Of a stretch of 64,000 bases of DNA, positions 1-10,621 are shown piece after piece. How positions within the stretch are numbered: the stretch's first letter is position 1; the number at the start of each line of letters is the position of its first letter. The position numbers and the translations under genes are program-made. The notes beneath the pieces were generated by a model that saw nothing but the letters and a program-made list of their open reading frames with translations, ran no database searches and was not told where the DNA came from. The stretch comes from Gari tellinella. Lineage: Eukaryota > Mollusca > Bivalvia > Cardiida > Psammobiidae. Where the stretch lies: positions 56,171,550 to 56,235,549 of the forward strand of contig OV277864.1 of the NCBI GenBank assembly GCA_922989275.2, read 5' to 3'.

Positions 1-1135
1 TGTCAATGTGTTTGATGTAATAGGGAATGACAGTGACTGCCAATGTGTTTGGTGTAATAGGGAATAACAATGACTGTCAATGTGTGACTGTCAATGTGTG
101 ACTGTCAATGTGTTTGATGTAATAGGGAATGACAATGACTGTCAATGTGTTTGATGTAATAGGGAATTATAAGGAATTTCAATGTGTTTGGTGTAATAGG
201 GAATGACCATGACTGTCAATTTGTGACTCAATGGTTTGGTGTAATAGGGAATGACAGTGACTGTCAATGGGTTTGGTGTAATATGGAATGACAGTGACTG
301 TCAATGTGTGACTGTCAATGGGTTTGTTGTAATAGGCAATGTCCATGACTGTCAATGGGTTTGGTGTAATAGGGAATGACAATGACTGTCAATGTGTGAC
401 TGTCAATGTGTTTGTTGTAATAGGGAATGTCCATGACTGTCAATGGGTTTGGTGTAATAGGGGATGACAAGGACTGTCAATGTGTTTGATGTAATAAGGA
501 ATGACCATGGCTGTCAATGTGTTTGATGTAATAGGGAATTATAATGGATTTCAATGAGTTTGGTGTTATAGGGAATGTCCATGACTGTCAATGGGTTTGG
601 TGTAATAGGGAATGGCCATGACTGTCAATGGGTTTGGTGTAATAGGGAATGTCCATGACTGTCAATGTACATTGTTTGATGTAATAGGGAATGACCATGA
701 CTGTCAATGGGTTTGGTGTAATAGGGGATGACAAAGACTGTCAATGCATTTGAAGTAATAGGGAATGTCCATGACTGTCAATGTGTTTGATGAAATAGGA
801 AATGACAAGGACTGTCACTGCGTTTGGTGTAATAGGGAGTGACCGATTGCCAGTCAATGTTTCTATAATAAGGAGTGACCATGATTGTCAATGTTGATGT
901 AATAGGGAATTACTATGACAGTCTCTGTTGGTGTAATAGGGAATTACTATGACTGTCGATTTTGGTATAATAGTGAATGACCAGGACTGTCAATGTTGAT
1001 GTAACAGGGAGTCACCATGGATATCAATGTTGGTGTAATATGGAATTACTATGACTGTCAATGTTGATGTTATATGGAATGACTATGACTGTCAATGTTG
1101 GTGTAATATGGAGTCGCTGTGACTGTCAATGTTGG
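1..1135. repeat. Minisatellite 1, 37-bp unit shortening to about 34 bp
   Basis: About 30 tandem units of the form TGTCAATGTGTTTGATGTAA + TAGGGAATGACCATGAC. Units are 37 bp up to about 850 and 34-35 bp after that, because the GTTTGATG part contracts. The array runs off the left edge of the window. Short open frames here are repeat translations. Confidence 0.95.
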
Positions 1136-1404
1136 ATGGAGGGATGAGTTGGGTTTTATGACACTGTGACCGGGAATTTGTCATTGAGCACCAATGAAAT
1201 ATGAAATGAGATAAGATCATGAAAAGGGATGAATTCAGGAAGATGATTTTGGCAATCTCTTTTTCTGCTGAAGTAATGCATGGGGTCAAAACAACTGACC
1301 TGCCTGCCTTTAAGTTCTTGGCAGAGGGAATAATCACAGTCAAAACAGAAACATCCCCTTTGACAATTAAGGCCTGAAACCAATGCAGGGTATGAAGGTC
1401 TCCG
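1136..1404 (-). repeat. Module P, copy 1, embedded in minisatellite 1
   Basis: Read on the minus strand this ~270-bp segment aligns with 10970-11250 over its whole length: shared landmarks are GGAGACCTTC near the start, CAAGAACT followed by AAGG in the middle, CATGCA(T/C)T, ATC(A/G)TCTTCCTGAA, and TAAAACC(C/A)AACTCA plus ATCC repeats at the end. In both copies a minisatellite follows on the 3' side. I do not recognise the family. Two frames stay partly open but neither is consistently open in both copies. Confidence 0.7.
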
Positions 1405-1470
1405 GGGTGTAACAGAGGGTGACCATGACTGCTAATGTGGATATGATAGGGAGGCATTGTTGTGTGTATT
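1405..1470. repeat. Outlying monomers of minisatellite 1
   Basis: GTGTAACAGAGGGTGACCAT and GATATGATAGGGAGG are degenerate units of the same array, so module P lies inside the array, near its end. Confidence 0.6.
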
Positions 1471-1823
1471 ACTGAAAGGAAATATGGAATAAATTTGAAT
1501 AATTTGGAAAACATCTTATGTATAGTAGTATCTATATTGATTATATTTTATCACATGATTGAATTCCCTAGGGAGCCTACTTGTCACCTTTTTCCGGGTC
1601 CCCCTAAATGTAGGAAATGCCCCTTATAATACCCCACATCTGCATTTACTCAGGCACTTGTCTCGTTGTCATGTGAACCCTATGAGAGACTTGTCATCTG
1701 ATACGCCCAGCAACGGAGACATAAAAACTAAAGATATACATCTGGTAGAGGACATGAACTCCATGCCCCATCAGACTTACCATGCTGCCTTGGTTCTTAT
1801 ACCAAACAGTAAAACCCTTCACG
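1471..1823. other. Low-repeat interval, no gene recognised
   Basis: A 101-codon plus-strand frame (1559-1864) crosses this stretch but its C-terminus is inside MITE A and the protein resembles nothing I know. I treat it as chance. Confidence 0.5.
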
Positions 1824-1991
1824 CAGGGCTCCAGAAAAAAGGGATTCTGCATTTTTCTCACTAAATCCTATGTTGTTACTACTCATTAGAATCGTCTCTT
1901 TGAGATGATTCTAATGAGTAGTGACACCATAGGGTTTAATGAAGGTATAAAGATTTTAGTTTTTGAAATGCTCCCCTTATCTAGAGCCCTG
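1824..1991. mobile_element. MITE A copy
   Basis: Starts CAGGGCTCCAG and ends TCTAGAGCCCTG, an inverted terminal pair. The central hairpin (about 1865-1932) pairs CCTATGTTGTTACTACTCAT with its complement. Flanks TTCACG and TTCACA may be a 5-6 bp target duplication. Confidence 0.9.
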
Positions 1992-2040
1992 TTCACACAA
2001 ACTCCCAGAATCCATCACACCACCTCAAGTGCTCTGCTAC

Positions 2041-2270
2041 TTAACTCATACACCCCTTAAATTTTTAATGGAGAGTTCCAGTTTCCAATAAAGTCTAGTC
2101 CATGTTTGGCTACCTAGGGTTGTTTTCTGCCAAATATTGCTACATTGCAAACATTGCAGACCCTGATCTGAGGGCTCCTAAAGGATTTGGTTCTACAATG
2201 TTCGCATAGGACAAGTGTACTCTTTATAGGTACATTGTTTGTAAATGACATGTTTACTTGTGGCTAGGGT
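2041..2270 (-). mobile_element. MITE C copy, minus orientation, degenerate
   Basis: Begins TTAACTCATACACCCCTTAA, carries the family phrase AAGTCTAGTCCATGTTT and the core GCAGACCCTGATCTGAGGGC, and ends CTAGGGTTCAATG. One core arm has diverged. Confidence 0.75.
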
Positions 2271-2499
2271 TCAATGTTTCAGTGGACATTTACAAGCGTT
2301 TCTCCCTCAAACCCTTGTGAATGCTGAAAATAATTGTGACTAGATGTCATGTACTTAAAATTTCAAATTAACTACTTTTTCAATAAATTTCTATGAATAT
2401 AATCAGGGTGGAAAACAGTTTGGATCCAGATCAGGTTCCACTTTGTATACAAATTATATGGAATTAAGGAATTCAATGCTTATTTCTCACATTTAAAGG
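2271..2499. other. AT-rich spacer with an E-core fragment
   Basis: Only AACAGTTTGGATCCAGATCA (about 2414-2433), one arm of the family E core, is recognisable. Confidence 0.5.
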
Positions 2500-2760
2500 T
2501 TAATGACCCATTACTACATAAATACATGTATGTCTTTTCTGCCTTTCATTTTATTCCTCCACTGAAAAAAAAGTTCCACTTTATATGGTAGTGAATATAC
2601 ACCATATGAAATATTTTCTATATTCTAGTAGTTGGTAGCTTAAAGCAGATTGAAAGTACAGCAGAATGTGCCTTAAGGTGCATTTTGCTTTACTCTCAAC
2701 CTGCTTCAAGTTGTCACCTGTCTTCAAAACTAGAAACAGGCTAAGCAGTAAAAGGTTAAG
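2500..2760 (+). mobile_element. MITE B copy
   Basis: TTAATGACCCATTACTACAT at the left, TTATTCCTCCACTGAA, ATTTTCTATATTCTAG, a hairpin around 2640-2712 centred on TTAA, then AAAACTAGAAACAGGCTA and a TTAA end. Both ends are present with some decay. Confidence 0.85.
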
Positions 2761-3310
2761 TAGTTTCCTTGTGCAAAAAGCAATAACTGAGACTTTGTCA
2801 TGAGACAATCTTTTTGACTTTACCAACTTTTTTGCCAAGTTTTTCCCACACTGGCTGAAAGATTTGTCACGTCAAAAGATCGGTGCCAAAAAGTCAGTTT
2901 CAAACTGTGCACGCCACTTGTTCTAGTAAATTATTGTCCCAGCCAGATCGGTATGAGGGCTTGATATGAGTGTCTCCCTGTTACTGACAAATCTGTGAGA
3001 AACTACACCAAGTCCCGTGGAGAAAATCAGAATCTTAGAGAAATCCCGCTATTCATTTTGTCTGGATATTTCTTAATGAATGCATCCATATTATTAATTG
3101 TTAGAAAAGTGTGAGACGTGTGTCCATATTGCTTAAAATAACTTTCTTTACAATCCAACTGGTGTTGAGTAACCCCCTTAAAAAACAGCTTTGTCAGCAG
3201 TTTTTGAAGACAGGTGGCAAATTAATTCTTCCTCTCATAGCTACATGTTCACAGTATTTCAGACAGGTGTCTGCCTAAAGCACATCCAAAGTAAAGCAGA
3301 AATATTCTTA
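2761..3310. other. Low-repeat interval, no gene recognised
   Basis: Mostly unique-looking sequence. Around 3200-3310 are broken phrases of the B core, such as GAAGACAGGTG and CCAAAGTAAAGCAGAA. Confidence 0.5.
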
Positions 3311-3377
3311 ATTCTTTACCTCATAGCCTGTTTCTAGTTAAGAAGACAGGTGCCTACTTAAAGCAGGTAAAAAGTAA
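3311..3377 (-). mobile_element. MITE B fragment
   Basis: TTACCTCATAGCCTGTTTCT then AAGCAGG is the right end of B read in reverse, cut off at the hairpin. Confidence 0.65.
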
Positions 3378-3660
3378 TTTTTATATGAGGGAGACATTGT
3401 TTTTGTCAGAGTTTTCTGTCTCTGTCTGTCTATCTGTCTGTCTGTCTGTCCATCTCTCTATCTGTCTGTCACACTTTTTGTTAAAAAAATATGTCTAATT
3501 CTACTGATGCTAGTGATATAGAAAGAGCTTGGTTAGAGGAGGTGCCCATTTCAAGGGCCACAACTCTTACATCAATATATTTGGTGTTATTCCCCTTTGT
3601 ATTCTTTTCTTGTCCGGAAGATAACTCTCAGTTTTATTGAAAATCAATTACAAATGTTTT
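3378..3660. repeat. CTGT microsatellite and relic of the AGCTCACC-type element
   Basis: A CTGT/CTAT tract lies at about 3417-3470. The following phrases (TCTACTGATGCTAGTGA, GGGCCACAACTCTTACATCA, TTCCCCTTTGTATTCTTTTC) match the internal repeats at 63.2-63.6 kb. Confidence 0.6.
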
Positions 3661-3679
3661 ACATTCGGTCTGATTTAAG

Positions 3680-3823
3680 TTACCATCTTCTAGATTATAC
3701 AAAGTATTTCTTATGGTGCATAATCAAAACTTATAAATTGAAATATAAATTGGAAATATTTTCTTCGGCAGAGGAATAAAATAGAATAGTACAAAGGTGT
3801 ATTTATTGAGTAATGGGTTAAGC
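3680..3823 (-). mobile_element. MITE B, distal half
   Basis: ACCATCTTCTAGATTATA through ATTTTCTTCGGCAGAGGAAT to GAGTAATGGGTTAA: the half of B distal to its hairpin, ending on TTAA. Confidence 0.75.
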
Positions 3824-3898
3824 AGAAGGGCAATATAGCAATCTTCTCATTTTGAAGCTGTAGAGAAAAATTCTCATGGTTCAGGACAGATGTATGAA

Positions 3899-4080
3899 GG
3901 GCTCCAGTTAAGGGGAGTATCTCAAAAAATAAAATCTTTATTTCTGCATTTAATCGTATGGTGTCACTACTCATTAGAATCGTCTCGAAGAGACGATTCT
4001 AATGAGTAGTAACACCATAGGATTTGGTGCTGAAATGAGTGAGAAAATGTTGGATTTGTTTAGTAAGGTTACTCGCCCTG
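3899..4080. mobile_element. MITE A copy
   Basis: GGCTCCAGTTAAGGGGAGTA to ACTCGCCCTG. Hairpin at about 3955-4022 with loop CGAA. The start of a 62-codon frame at 4002 is entirely element sequence. Confidence 0.9.
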
Positions 4081-4743
4081 CTAGAAGCATGAAAAGGCCG
4101 TTCGTGGTTAGGTGTCAAATGGGGCTTCTGTGTGGGAAAGGGTTAAATCAACACTGTCAATTTTCATTTTTAAGGACTGCTAGAAATTGATGTTGGAACC
4201 AGTCGCTTATGCTGAGACATGTGAAATTGACAGGACAATGTTGAGTGCCAGTCTGTGTTTGAGTGGATCAGCAGTAAATGCCATTGTTGAAATATTACTT
4301 GGTTATTTCCCCATGTCAAAGGGAACATCCTAGGGTGGCTATAAATATTTTAACCCCCACCTTCTTCTGTTTCTCTTTCTATTCTTTGTTTCAAATATAA
4401 TTGTGATAATGTATACACGCTCAGCCTCCGGATATACTCAAAAAATGCTCCTTATCCCTCACATAAATGTTTGGATGAAGGGACCAAGTTTTTACCCGCA
4501 AATAGTCAAATTTTGATTACTTGTTCTCGCGTAAGTCAAATTTCTAATACTTTCATAATTGAATTTTGATAGCTTGACTTCATAAGAGTCAAAAATAGCC
4601 ATATTTCGAACTTAAAATGTGACTACCAGTCAGTCACGTCTTAACCTTTACTTTATAGATAATTATGTTTGACTTGAGCAAGTTATTAAGAGGCTTCTCT
4701 AGCTTGTATTCAGTGTTTAAGACATGTTGTTGCTTCAAGCAAT
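4081..4743. other. Low-repeat interval, no gene recognised
   Basis: No family motif or convincing open frame. The stretch 4500-4700 is rich in GTCAAAT/TTTGACT in both orientations, possibly an old inverted repeat. Confidence 0.45.
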
Positions 4744-4995
4744 CTTAACCCATTAACCAGTTAATATACCTTTTGACACCTTTAATTTATTCATCCACTG
4801 AAAAAATAGTCCTACTTTACAAAGTCATAAATGTGTACCATCGGAACTATTTTCCATATCCTAGCAGATGGTAGCTTTAAGCAGGCTGAAAGTAAAGCAG
4901 AGTGTGCCTTGATGCTCATTTTGCTTTACCTTCAACCTGCTTTAAGTGGTCAGCTATCTTTAATACAACAAACAGGCTATGGGTTAATGGGTAAA
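4744..4995 (+). mobile_element. MITE B copy
   Basis: TTAACCCATTAACCAGTTAA to TATGGGTTAATGGGTAAA, with internal landmarks TTATTCATCCACTGAA, CCATATCCTAGCAGATGG, and a hairpin with AAAGTAAAGCAGAGTGTGCC. Confidence 0.88.
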
Positions 4996-5165
4996 AGTAC
5001 AACTCAAATTTCTTCAAACAATATTTCTGCTTTACTTTAAGTTTGCTTTGCAATCACCAATGTCTTTATCAGGACATCATTCTAAGAAGCATGACATTTT
5101 GTTTGTATGAGCAATAAGTAATGTCAGGAGATGACAATGCTATGAGAGAACACTGTAACTATTCT

Positions 5166-5420
5166 TTAACCCATTATCCATAAATGTGTCTTTTAACACC
5201 TTTAATTTATCTCTACACTGAAGAAAATAATTGCAATTAATTAAGTCATCAATAACTTTGTATCATACAAGATTTCAATATTCTAGTAGCAGATGGTAGC
5301 TCAAAGCGGTGTGAAGGTAAAGCAGAATGTGATTTAAGGCCCATTCTACTTTACTGTCAACCTGCTTTCAGTGGTCACCTGCCTTCAAAACTAGAAACAG
5401 GCTATTACGTAATCTGTTGA
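5166..5420 (+). mobile_element. MITE B copy
   Basis: TTTAACCCATTATCCATAAA at left, hairpin at about 5300-5372, right end ACTAGAAACAGGCTATTACG. Right TTAA lost. Confidence 0.85.
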
Positions 5421-5514
5421 GTGTAGTCGATCTTTGACTACTTAGGGTAGATTTTATATATTATTAAATGTTTTATACATTATTAAATGCTTTATGCAGT
5501 AATATATATTTCAA

Positions 5515-5577
5515 ACCGGCAAACAGTGTAGGCCCATTTCTCTTTGGAGGCCTCTCATTTGGGTCTGCATTGTTTGT
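5515..5577. mobile_element. MITE C core fragment
   Basis: GGCAAACAGTGTAGGCCCAT and the mirrored GGGTCTGCATTGTTTG form a decayed C hairpin without the outer arms. Confidence 0.6.
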
Positions 5578-5745
5578 ATAGGAGGCATGATCTGGGTACA
5601 AATAACAATGTCACTTTTTTCTGCTATGCCAACAGTTTAGCAAAGGAATGCACTGTATCATCTTTTTACTGCAGTTTAAAGGAGGGTTTACTCTTTTACC
5701 TGCTAGCTGTGGAATCGCTATTATCTGAACAAAAAGTTTTGATCT

Positions 5746-5909
5746 AGATGAGACGCCACGTAATGCGGATACAAACGTCTCATCCGGATACAAACCGTTT
5801 GCCACTGTTACCCTGTTTTGAAGTAAAATTTGAAAATTCTGTATTAAGAACAGTAGCAGACGACAACTGTTGCAGATGACAAAGTTACCCAGCATGCAAA
5901 GAGTCTAAG
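5746..5909 (-). mobile_element. MITE E, 3' two thirds
   Basis: GAGACGCCACGTAATGCGG, AACCGTTTGCC, AGCAGACGACAACTGTTGCA and TTACCCAGCATGCAAAGAG are family E in minus orientation. The first hairpin arm is damaged and the terminal TTAA has become CTAAG. Confidence 0.75.
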
Positions 5910-6230
5910 AGGCTTCTGTACATCGGTAGTGACTGCTCACTAGAGTTATGGCCATGGCTAATTGACAAATGGCTTCTGTGTCAGGCCTGGCTCCTGGGGG
6001 AGAACCTGTTGTCTTAGATAGCCGTGGTCGAGGTCCTGAGCGTGTGTGTCGGAACACTGGGGCCTTTGTTCTCATCTAGCACTTGTCCTATGTCTCCCAG
6101 ATATAAACAAACATACTACACATGCACTGCCTGTGTCGTTAGCCACTAATGAATATCACCTGTATGGTAATTTTGTGCAGATGACTGCTTAAAGCAAGAT
6201 GAAAGTAAAGCAGATAGCTACTTTAGCGGA
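5910..6230. other. Low-repeat interval; left flank of a duplicated pair
   Basis: No gene seen. GTCCTATGTCTCCCAGA and CTGCCTGTGT (6083-6137) and ACCTGTATGGT (6160) recur right of the following A element at 6403-6470. Confidence 0.5.
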
Positions 6231-6396
6231 GCTCCAGATAAGGGGAGTATTTTAATAACTAAAATCTTTATTCCTGCATTAAACCCCATAGTGTTACTAC
6301 TCATTAGAATCGTCTCTTCGAGACGATTCTAATGAGTAGTAACACCATAGGATTTGGTGCTAAAATAAGTGAGAAATTGTTGGATTTGTTCAGTCT
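6231..6396. mobile_element. MITE A copy between related flanks
   Basis: GCTCCAGATAAGGGGAGTAT, core hairpin 6285-6352 with loop TTCG, then GAGAAATTGTTGGATTTGTT. The right terminus is missing. Confidence 0.88.
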
Positions 6397-6486
6397 TGAC
6401 AAAGTCCTATGTCTCCCAGACTGCCTGTGTTTTAACTCCTTCTCCATAGTCATAACATTAGAGTAACCTGTATGGTCATTGTGTGT

Positions 6487-6724
6487 TTAACCCATTACCC
6501 CATATATATGCCATTTTATGCCTCAAATTTATTCCTCCACTGAAGAAAATAATTCCAATTTTAACTTTAATGAATATGCAACATAAGAATTATATTCTAT
6601 ATTTTTATAGCTGATATCTTAAAGCAGGCTGAAAGTAAAGCAGAATGTGCATTAAGGCACATTCTGCTTTACTTCCAACCTGCTTTAAATGGTCACCTAT
6701 TTTCAAATAAAGAATCAGGCTATA
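6487..6724 (+). mobile_element. MITE B copy
   Basis: TTAACCCATTACCCCATATA start; near-perfect core around GTGCATTAAGGCAC; right side stops at AATCAGGCTATAGG, where a C-core arm begins. Confidence 0.88.
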
Positions 6725-6760
6725 GGAGCCCTCTGATCAGGTTCTGCACTGTTTGATTTT
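6723..6760 (+). mobile_element. Half of a MITE C hairpin
   Basis: GGAGCCCTCTGATCAGG then CTGCACTGTTTG is the right arm of the C core alone, fused to the end of the B copy. Confidence 0.6.
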
Positions 6761-6869
6761 GTTGTTGTATCAAAAATGCAACAGTTGACTGGTTCAAAAT
6801 GCCTGTACTAGAAGAGTCCAAAAGGAATACAGTCATGTACCAACAAGAGATATCTAGGGTTGAAATGTT

Positions 6870-7020
6870 TTAACTACTTTCTCCATAGCCATAACAATAG
6901 AGACATCTGTATGGCCATTTTGTGTTTAATGCAGATTACTGCTTAAAGCAAGATGAAAGTAAAGCAGAAAGGTACTGTATACTAAGGAACTTTCTGTTGT
7001 TTTACTTTCATTTTGCATAC
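6870..7020. mobile_element. Element carrying the B/D-type hairpin core
   Basis: CTGCTTAAAGCAAGATGAAA and TTTTACTTTCATTTTGCA pair imperfectly. The sequence to the left (CATAGCCATAACAATAGAG, CTGTATGGCCATTTTGTG) repeats 6440-6485. Confidence 0.5.
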
Positions 7021-7098
7021 TGATAAAGGACCAGCTGTATTCACTTCCAGAAATATTTATAATTGTGACAAAGGGCTCCTTCAGGGTCCGTCTGATCT

Positions 7099-7365
7099 AA
7101 GCAGACTGAATGTAAAGCAGAATGCACCTTCAGTCGCATTCTGATTTACTTTCAATATTCTTGTATCGTGACCTAGCAGCTTGAAAGCAGCTTGAAAGGC
7201 ACATTCTGCTTTACTTTCAGTCAGCTTTAAGCTGCCATCAGGTAGAATATAGAAAATATTTCTTTTTATGCATATTCAGGACTGTATGAATTAGAACTAC
7301 TTTCTTCATTGAAGGAAAATATTAAAGGTGTAAAAAGGCATAATTTGTGGGGTAAATGGCTAAAT
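7099..7365 (-). mobile_element. MITE B copy, rearranged
   Basis: Several core arms in a row (AAGCAGACTGAATGTAAAGC, then AAAGGCACATTCTGCTTTAC), followed by a normal distal half ending GGGGTAAATGGCTAA. Confidence 0.7.
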
Positions 7366-8117
7366 ATTGTAAATTTATTTTTTGCTCATATTGATGAGTA
7401 GGTAGGGGTGTCAAAATGTGCTTATGTGGAGAAAACATTTCTAGCATTCACTATGTCTGGCCATAGTCTCCATGTAAAGTTAGAAGTATGTGAAGCTGGT
7501 GGTTCTAGCGGTCTGAGCACCCTCACATACTGCGGTCATTTAATTAAAACGGTCTGTCCAAACACAGTTAGCTACCAATTACTCAAAAACCATTGCCCTA
7601 CTGGTATGAATCTGTTGGCATGTCTCTGAAGATAAAAAAGTCTGAGGAATTTTCATAGGTCCAGTTAAATGGGGTGTGTTTCAAATGGTCAATTTTCATG
7701 CTCTCGAAGTGGGGGTGGGGGTAGGCATACATTTGCTGCTTTGTCTGTCCATCTGTTTAGCTGTTTGTCCTTTCCTCCATTACACTTTTCTGTCTCCTGC
7801 ATGTATACAGTGTAAGTCAATGAAACTTGGTACAGTGATAGAGTGTACGACAAAAACAGTCGTAAGTCAATTAAAACTTTTAAGTACATCTAATTTCTGA
7901 TTTCTCTATCTAATCCTGTCTTGTGACAACTCTTTGGAATCCTGTTTTTGGCCTTCTTGTTTCAAAAAGAAAGATGCAGACATAGTTTGATATGAAATGT
8001 TAAACAATTATTGGATGAAACAGAAAACAAAGGATGGTAATTCAAGCCATAGACAGATTTGTAATAACTGGAGAACCCAGATATAACCACCACTAGATAA
8101 AATACTTGTAGACACTG
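7366..8117. other. Low-repeat interval, no gene recognised
   Basis: Frames of 73-74 codons (7408-7629, 7676-7900) show no recognisable motif. 7740-7830 has TGTCTGTCCATCTG and AATGAAACTTGGTACAG, phrases common in the longer dispersed repeats. Confidence 0.45.
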
Positions 8118-8368
8118 TTAACTCTTTGAACCCTAGTCCCGCATATAGGCGTGCTTTTCAAACAGTGTACATGTGAATAGTACACTTGTCCTATGCAAAC
8201 AGTGAAGACCCAGATCAGAGGGCTCCGAAAGGAGCCCTCTGATCAGGGTCTTCACTGTTTGTCACAATGCCAAACATTGACAAAAACAACCCTTTAAAGT
8301 CAGAAATGGACTAGACTTAGATGGAAACTGGAATTGTCCATTTAAAGTGTCAGGGAGGAAAGAGTTAA
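8118..8368 (+). mobile_element. MITE C, complete, TTAA on both sides
   Basis: TTAACTCTTTGAACCCTAGT at left, GGAGGAAAGAGTTAA at right. Core 8194-8264: GCAAACAGTGAAGACCCAGA and its complement around GGGCTCCGAAAGGAGCCC. A reference copy for the family. Confidence 0.93.
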
Positions 8369-8379
8369 ACATAGGTAGC

Positions 8380-8555
8380 TGATTACAGCAAGATAAAGGT
8401 GAAGCAGAAAGCTGTTTTAAGCTACCAGCAGCTAGGATATAGGAACTATTTCTTGCATTGCATTTTCATGACTGTATGAAATGGAACTATATTTTATTCC
8501 GTGGAGGAATAATTTAAATGCTTAAAAATGTGTGTGTTTGGAGTAATGGGTTAAG
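8380..8555 (-). mobile_element. MITE B, distal part
   Basis: AAGCTACCAGCAGCTAGGAT, ATTTTATTCCGTGGAGGAAT, GAGTAATGGGTTAA; the hairpin is broken. Confidence 0.7.
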
Positions 8556-8584
8556 CTTCAGGGAAGTGCCTTTTCATGCTGCGA

Positions 8585-8713
8585 CTCTGAGCAGGCTGAT
8601 AGGTAGATGCTTAGAGCAGGCTGCAATCTGCCAAAAGAAAGTTTGCTTTTCTTTTAGCCTGCTTTAAGTAGTTGCATCTTGGACACTGAAAACAAGTTAT
8701 TAGGGAATGGGTT
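8585..8713 (+). mobile_element. MITE B, right part
   Basis: Two arms around TGCCAAAAGAAAGTTTGC, then TTTAAGTAGTTGCATCTTG and GGGAATGGGTTAA. Confidence 0.65.
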
Positions 8714-8799
8714 AATCCAGGTTTTTATTCAGTCCTACAAAAGATGAAATGTTCAGGAAAATTCAGATAGCATCAATCTGGTGTTCAATGACAACTGAC

Positions 8800-8982
8800 A
8801 AAAGCAGGCTGAAAGTAAAGTAGAATGTGCCTTACTTTCAACCTGCTTTAAGCACCATCTGCCAGATAATAGAAAGTATTTCTCATGATAAATATTCATG
8901 GCTGTTACAATTGGAACTATTTTCTACATTGGAGGAATAAATTAAATGTGTCAAAAGGTGTATTTATTTGATAAAGTGTTAA
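8800..8982 (-). mobile_element. MITE B, core plus distal half
   Basis: AAGCAGGCTGAAAGTAAAG, shortened second arm, CACCATCTGCCAGATAATAG, AACTATTTTCTACATTGGAG, end GTGTTAAG. Confidence 0.75.
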
Positions 8983-9329
8983 GAGAGATTACTGCTTGAT
9001 CCAGGAACAACAAGTTCTATAGAAGCTTTCTGTATTACTTTTATGTTCTGTATAAAGCAAGTTATACAGTTGTTTGCAAATCTCTATGCTTCTTGGAGTT
9101 CTTGGTGCATGTATTTCATCAGAACTCTGAACACAGTCTTGACTGTAAAGATATCATTCAAACACCCACATTAAAGCCATCTTAACCGTCAGCGGACTCC
9201 ATGTCTCTGATATAAAAGATATTAAGAGTCTATTAAAACAGTTGCTTCCCCTTAGATCACAGGATCCATCATAAGGACTCATTGATGGCTTGGGACTTAG
9301 GGACTGAATGCAGTATCTGTCTTGTATTC
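8983..9329. other. Low-repeat interval, no gene recognised
   Basis: Nothing supported here. Confidence 0.5.
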
Positions 9330-9567
9330 AACCCTAGCCATGAGTATACTCTTCATTACAAAACAGTGTAACTGTGAATAGTACACTTGTCCTATGCAAA
9401 CAGCATAGACCCGGATCAGAGGGCTCCTGCAGGAGCCCTCTGATCAGGGTCTACGCTGTTTGTCATTTTGCAATATGTTGTTCAAATTAATCTTAAATAG
9501 TCAGGAATGGATAAGATTTAAGTGGATTTTTTTTTTTTTTGGATTTGAAGTTTCAGGGGGTAAATGA
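9330..9567 (+). mobile_element. MITE C copy
   Basis: CAACCCTAGCCATGAG, TAGTACACTTGTCCTATGCA, a near-perfect core around CTCCTGCAGGAG, GGATAAGATTTAAGTGG, an internal T tract (about 9525-9540), and GTTTCAGGGGGTAAATGAG. Terminal TTAA eroded. Confidence 0.85.
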
Positions 9568-9774
9568 GGTGAGGAAATGTTCAGGGCTTTCTTCCTCCCC
9601 AAGCCCTCTCCCAGCAGAGCATGTGACCATAAAGCCATGTGGCTCTTCGAGTGTATACAATACTTGATTCATTGTTTGGCTCATTGCAGCCTCCTTTGTT
9701 TCTAGGATACTTCAAATTGTGGTCAAATGGTGTCTAGGTGTAAGTTTTATCAATGGAAAAGATCACACCACATT

Positions 9775-10202
9775 TAACCCAGTATTTACTCCAAAAATAT
9801 GTATTTTTTACGCATTCAATTTATTCCTCTACTGAAGAAAATAGTTCCAATTTATAAACAGTCATGAACATTACCTTAAGAAATATTTTCTATATCCTAG
9901 CAGATGGTAGCTTAAAGCAGACTGAAAGCTAAGCACTTGTCCTATGCAAACCGTGTAGACCCTGATCAGAGGACCCAAGCCACCTGATCAGGGTCTACAC
10001 TGTTTGTCAGTTTGACATATATTGTAAAAATCAACCCTAAAAAGTAAAAAATGGACTAGACTAAATTGAAAATTAGAATTGTCCATTTGCATGTTTGAGG
10101 TTTCACGGAGGAAAAGGTTAAGTCACATTTTGTTTTACTTTCAACATGCTTTAAGTGGTCACCTATCTTCAAATAGAACCAGGCTATAGGGTAATGAGTT
10201 AA
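9775..10202 (+). mobile_element. MITE B split by a C insertion
   Basis: Left part TTTAACCCAGTATTTACTCC to AAAGCAGACTGAAAGC; right part TCACATTTTGTTTTACTTTC to ATAGGGTAATGAGTTAAG. The halves form one B copy once 9931-10121 is removed. Confidence 0.85.
9931..10121 (+). mobile_element. MITE C nested in the B hairpin
   Basis: GCACTTGTCCTATGCAAACC, core, TGGACTAGACTAAATTG, GGTTTCACGGAGGAAAAGGTTAA. The right TTAA is intact; the left ~70 bp of C is missing. Confidence 0.85.
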
Positions 10203-10621
10203 GCTACTCATGTACATGGTTGCAAGTTTTGCAAACTGTCTTTGTAGATGCAAGGTGTATTGACTGGTGGGGAATGTTGGTCTTTGGCTTATCAGATCTA
10301 ATTATCTACAGACAGGTGTCCTGTTAATTGCGTACATTAGTGCCCAAAATCTCTGGTGGCATCAAGGGGGTTTACTGGAGTTGTTTATTCGTTACCTTTA
10401 ACCTTTTCCACTCTCTTCAGTATTATCCTCTAGCAAAAGACTTTCTCCATACTAGCTTTTTGTCATTTTTTATAAATATATGTGTAATCAGGTGTCAGAC
10501 AGTCAGGAACCTGATGTGATGCAAAGCTACTTGGCCTCACATTAGGACCATGACATGTTTCAAAGTGGTCACCAAGTGGACAGTGCAGTGTTGAAGGGTG
10601 CATTGATTGCTTATCTGTAGC
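10203..10621. other. Low-repeat interval, no gene recognised
   Basis: A 63-codon frame (10328-10519) has no recognisable features. Confidence 0.5.

Noticed and set aside
8118..8368. C hairpins as rho-independent terminators
   Set aside because: The organism is eukaryotic, arms exceed 30 bp, and the hairpins belong to a dispersed mobile family with TTAA target sites.
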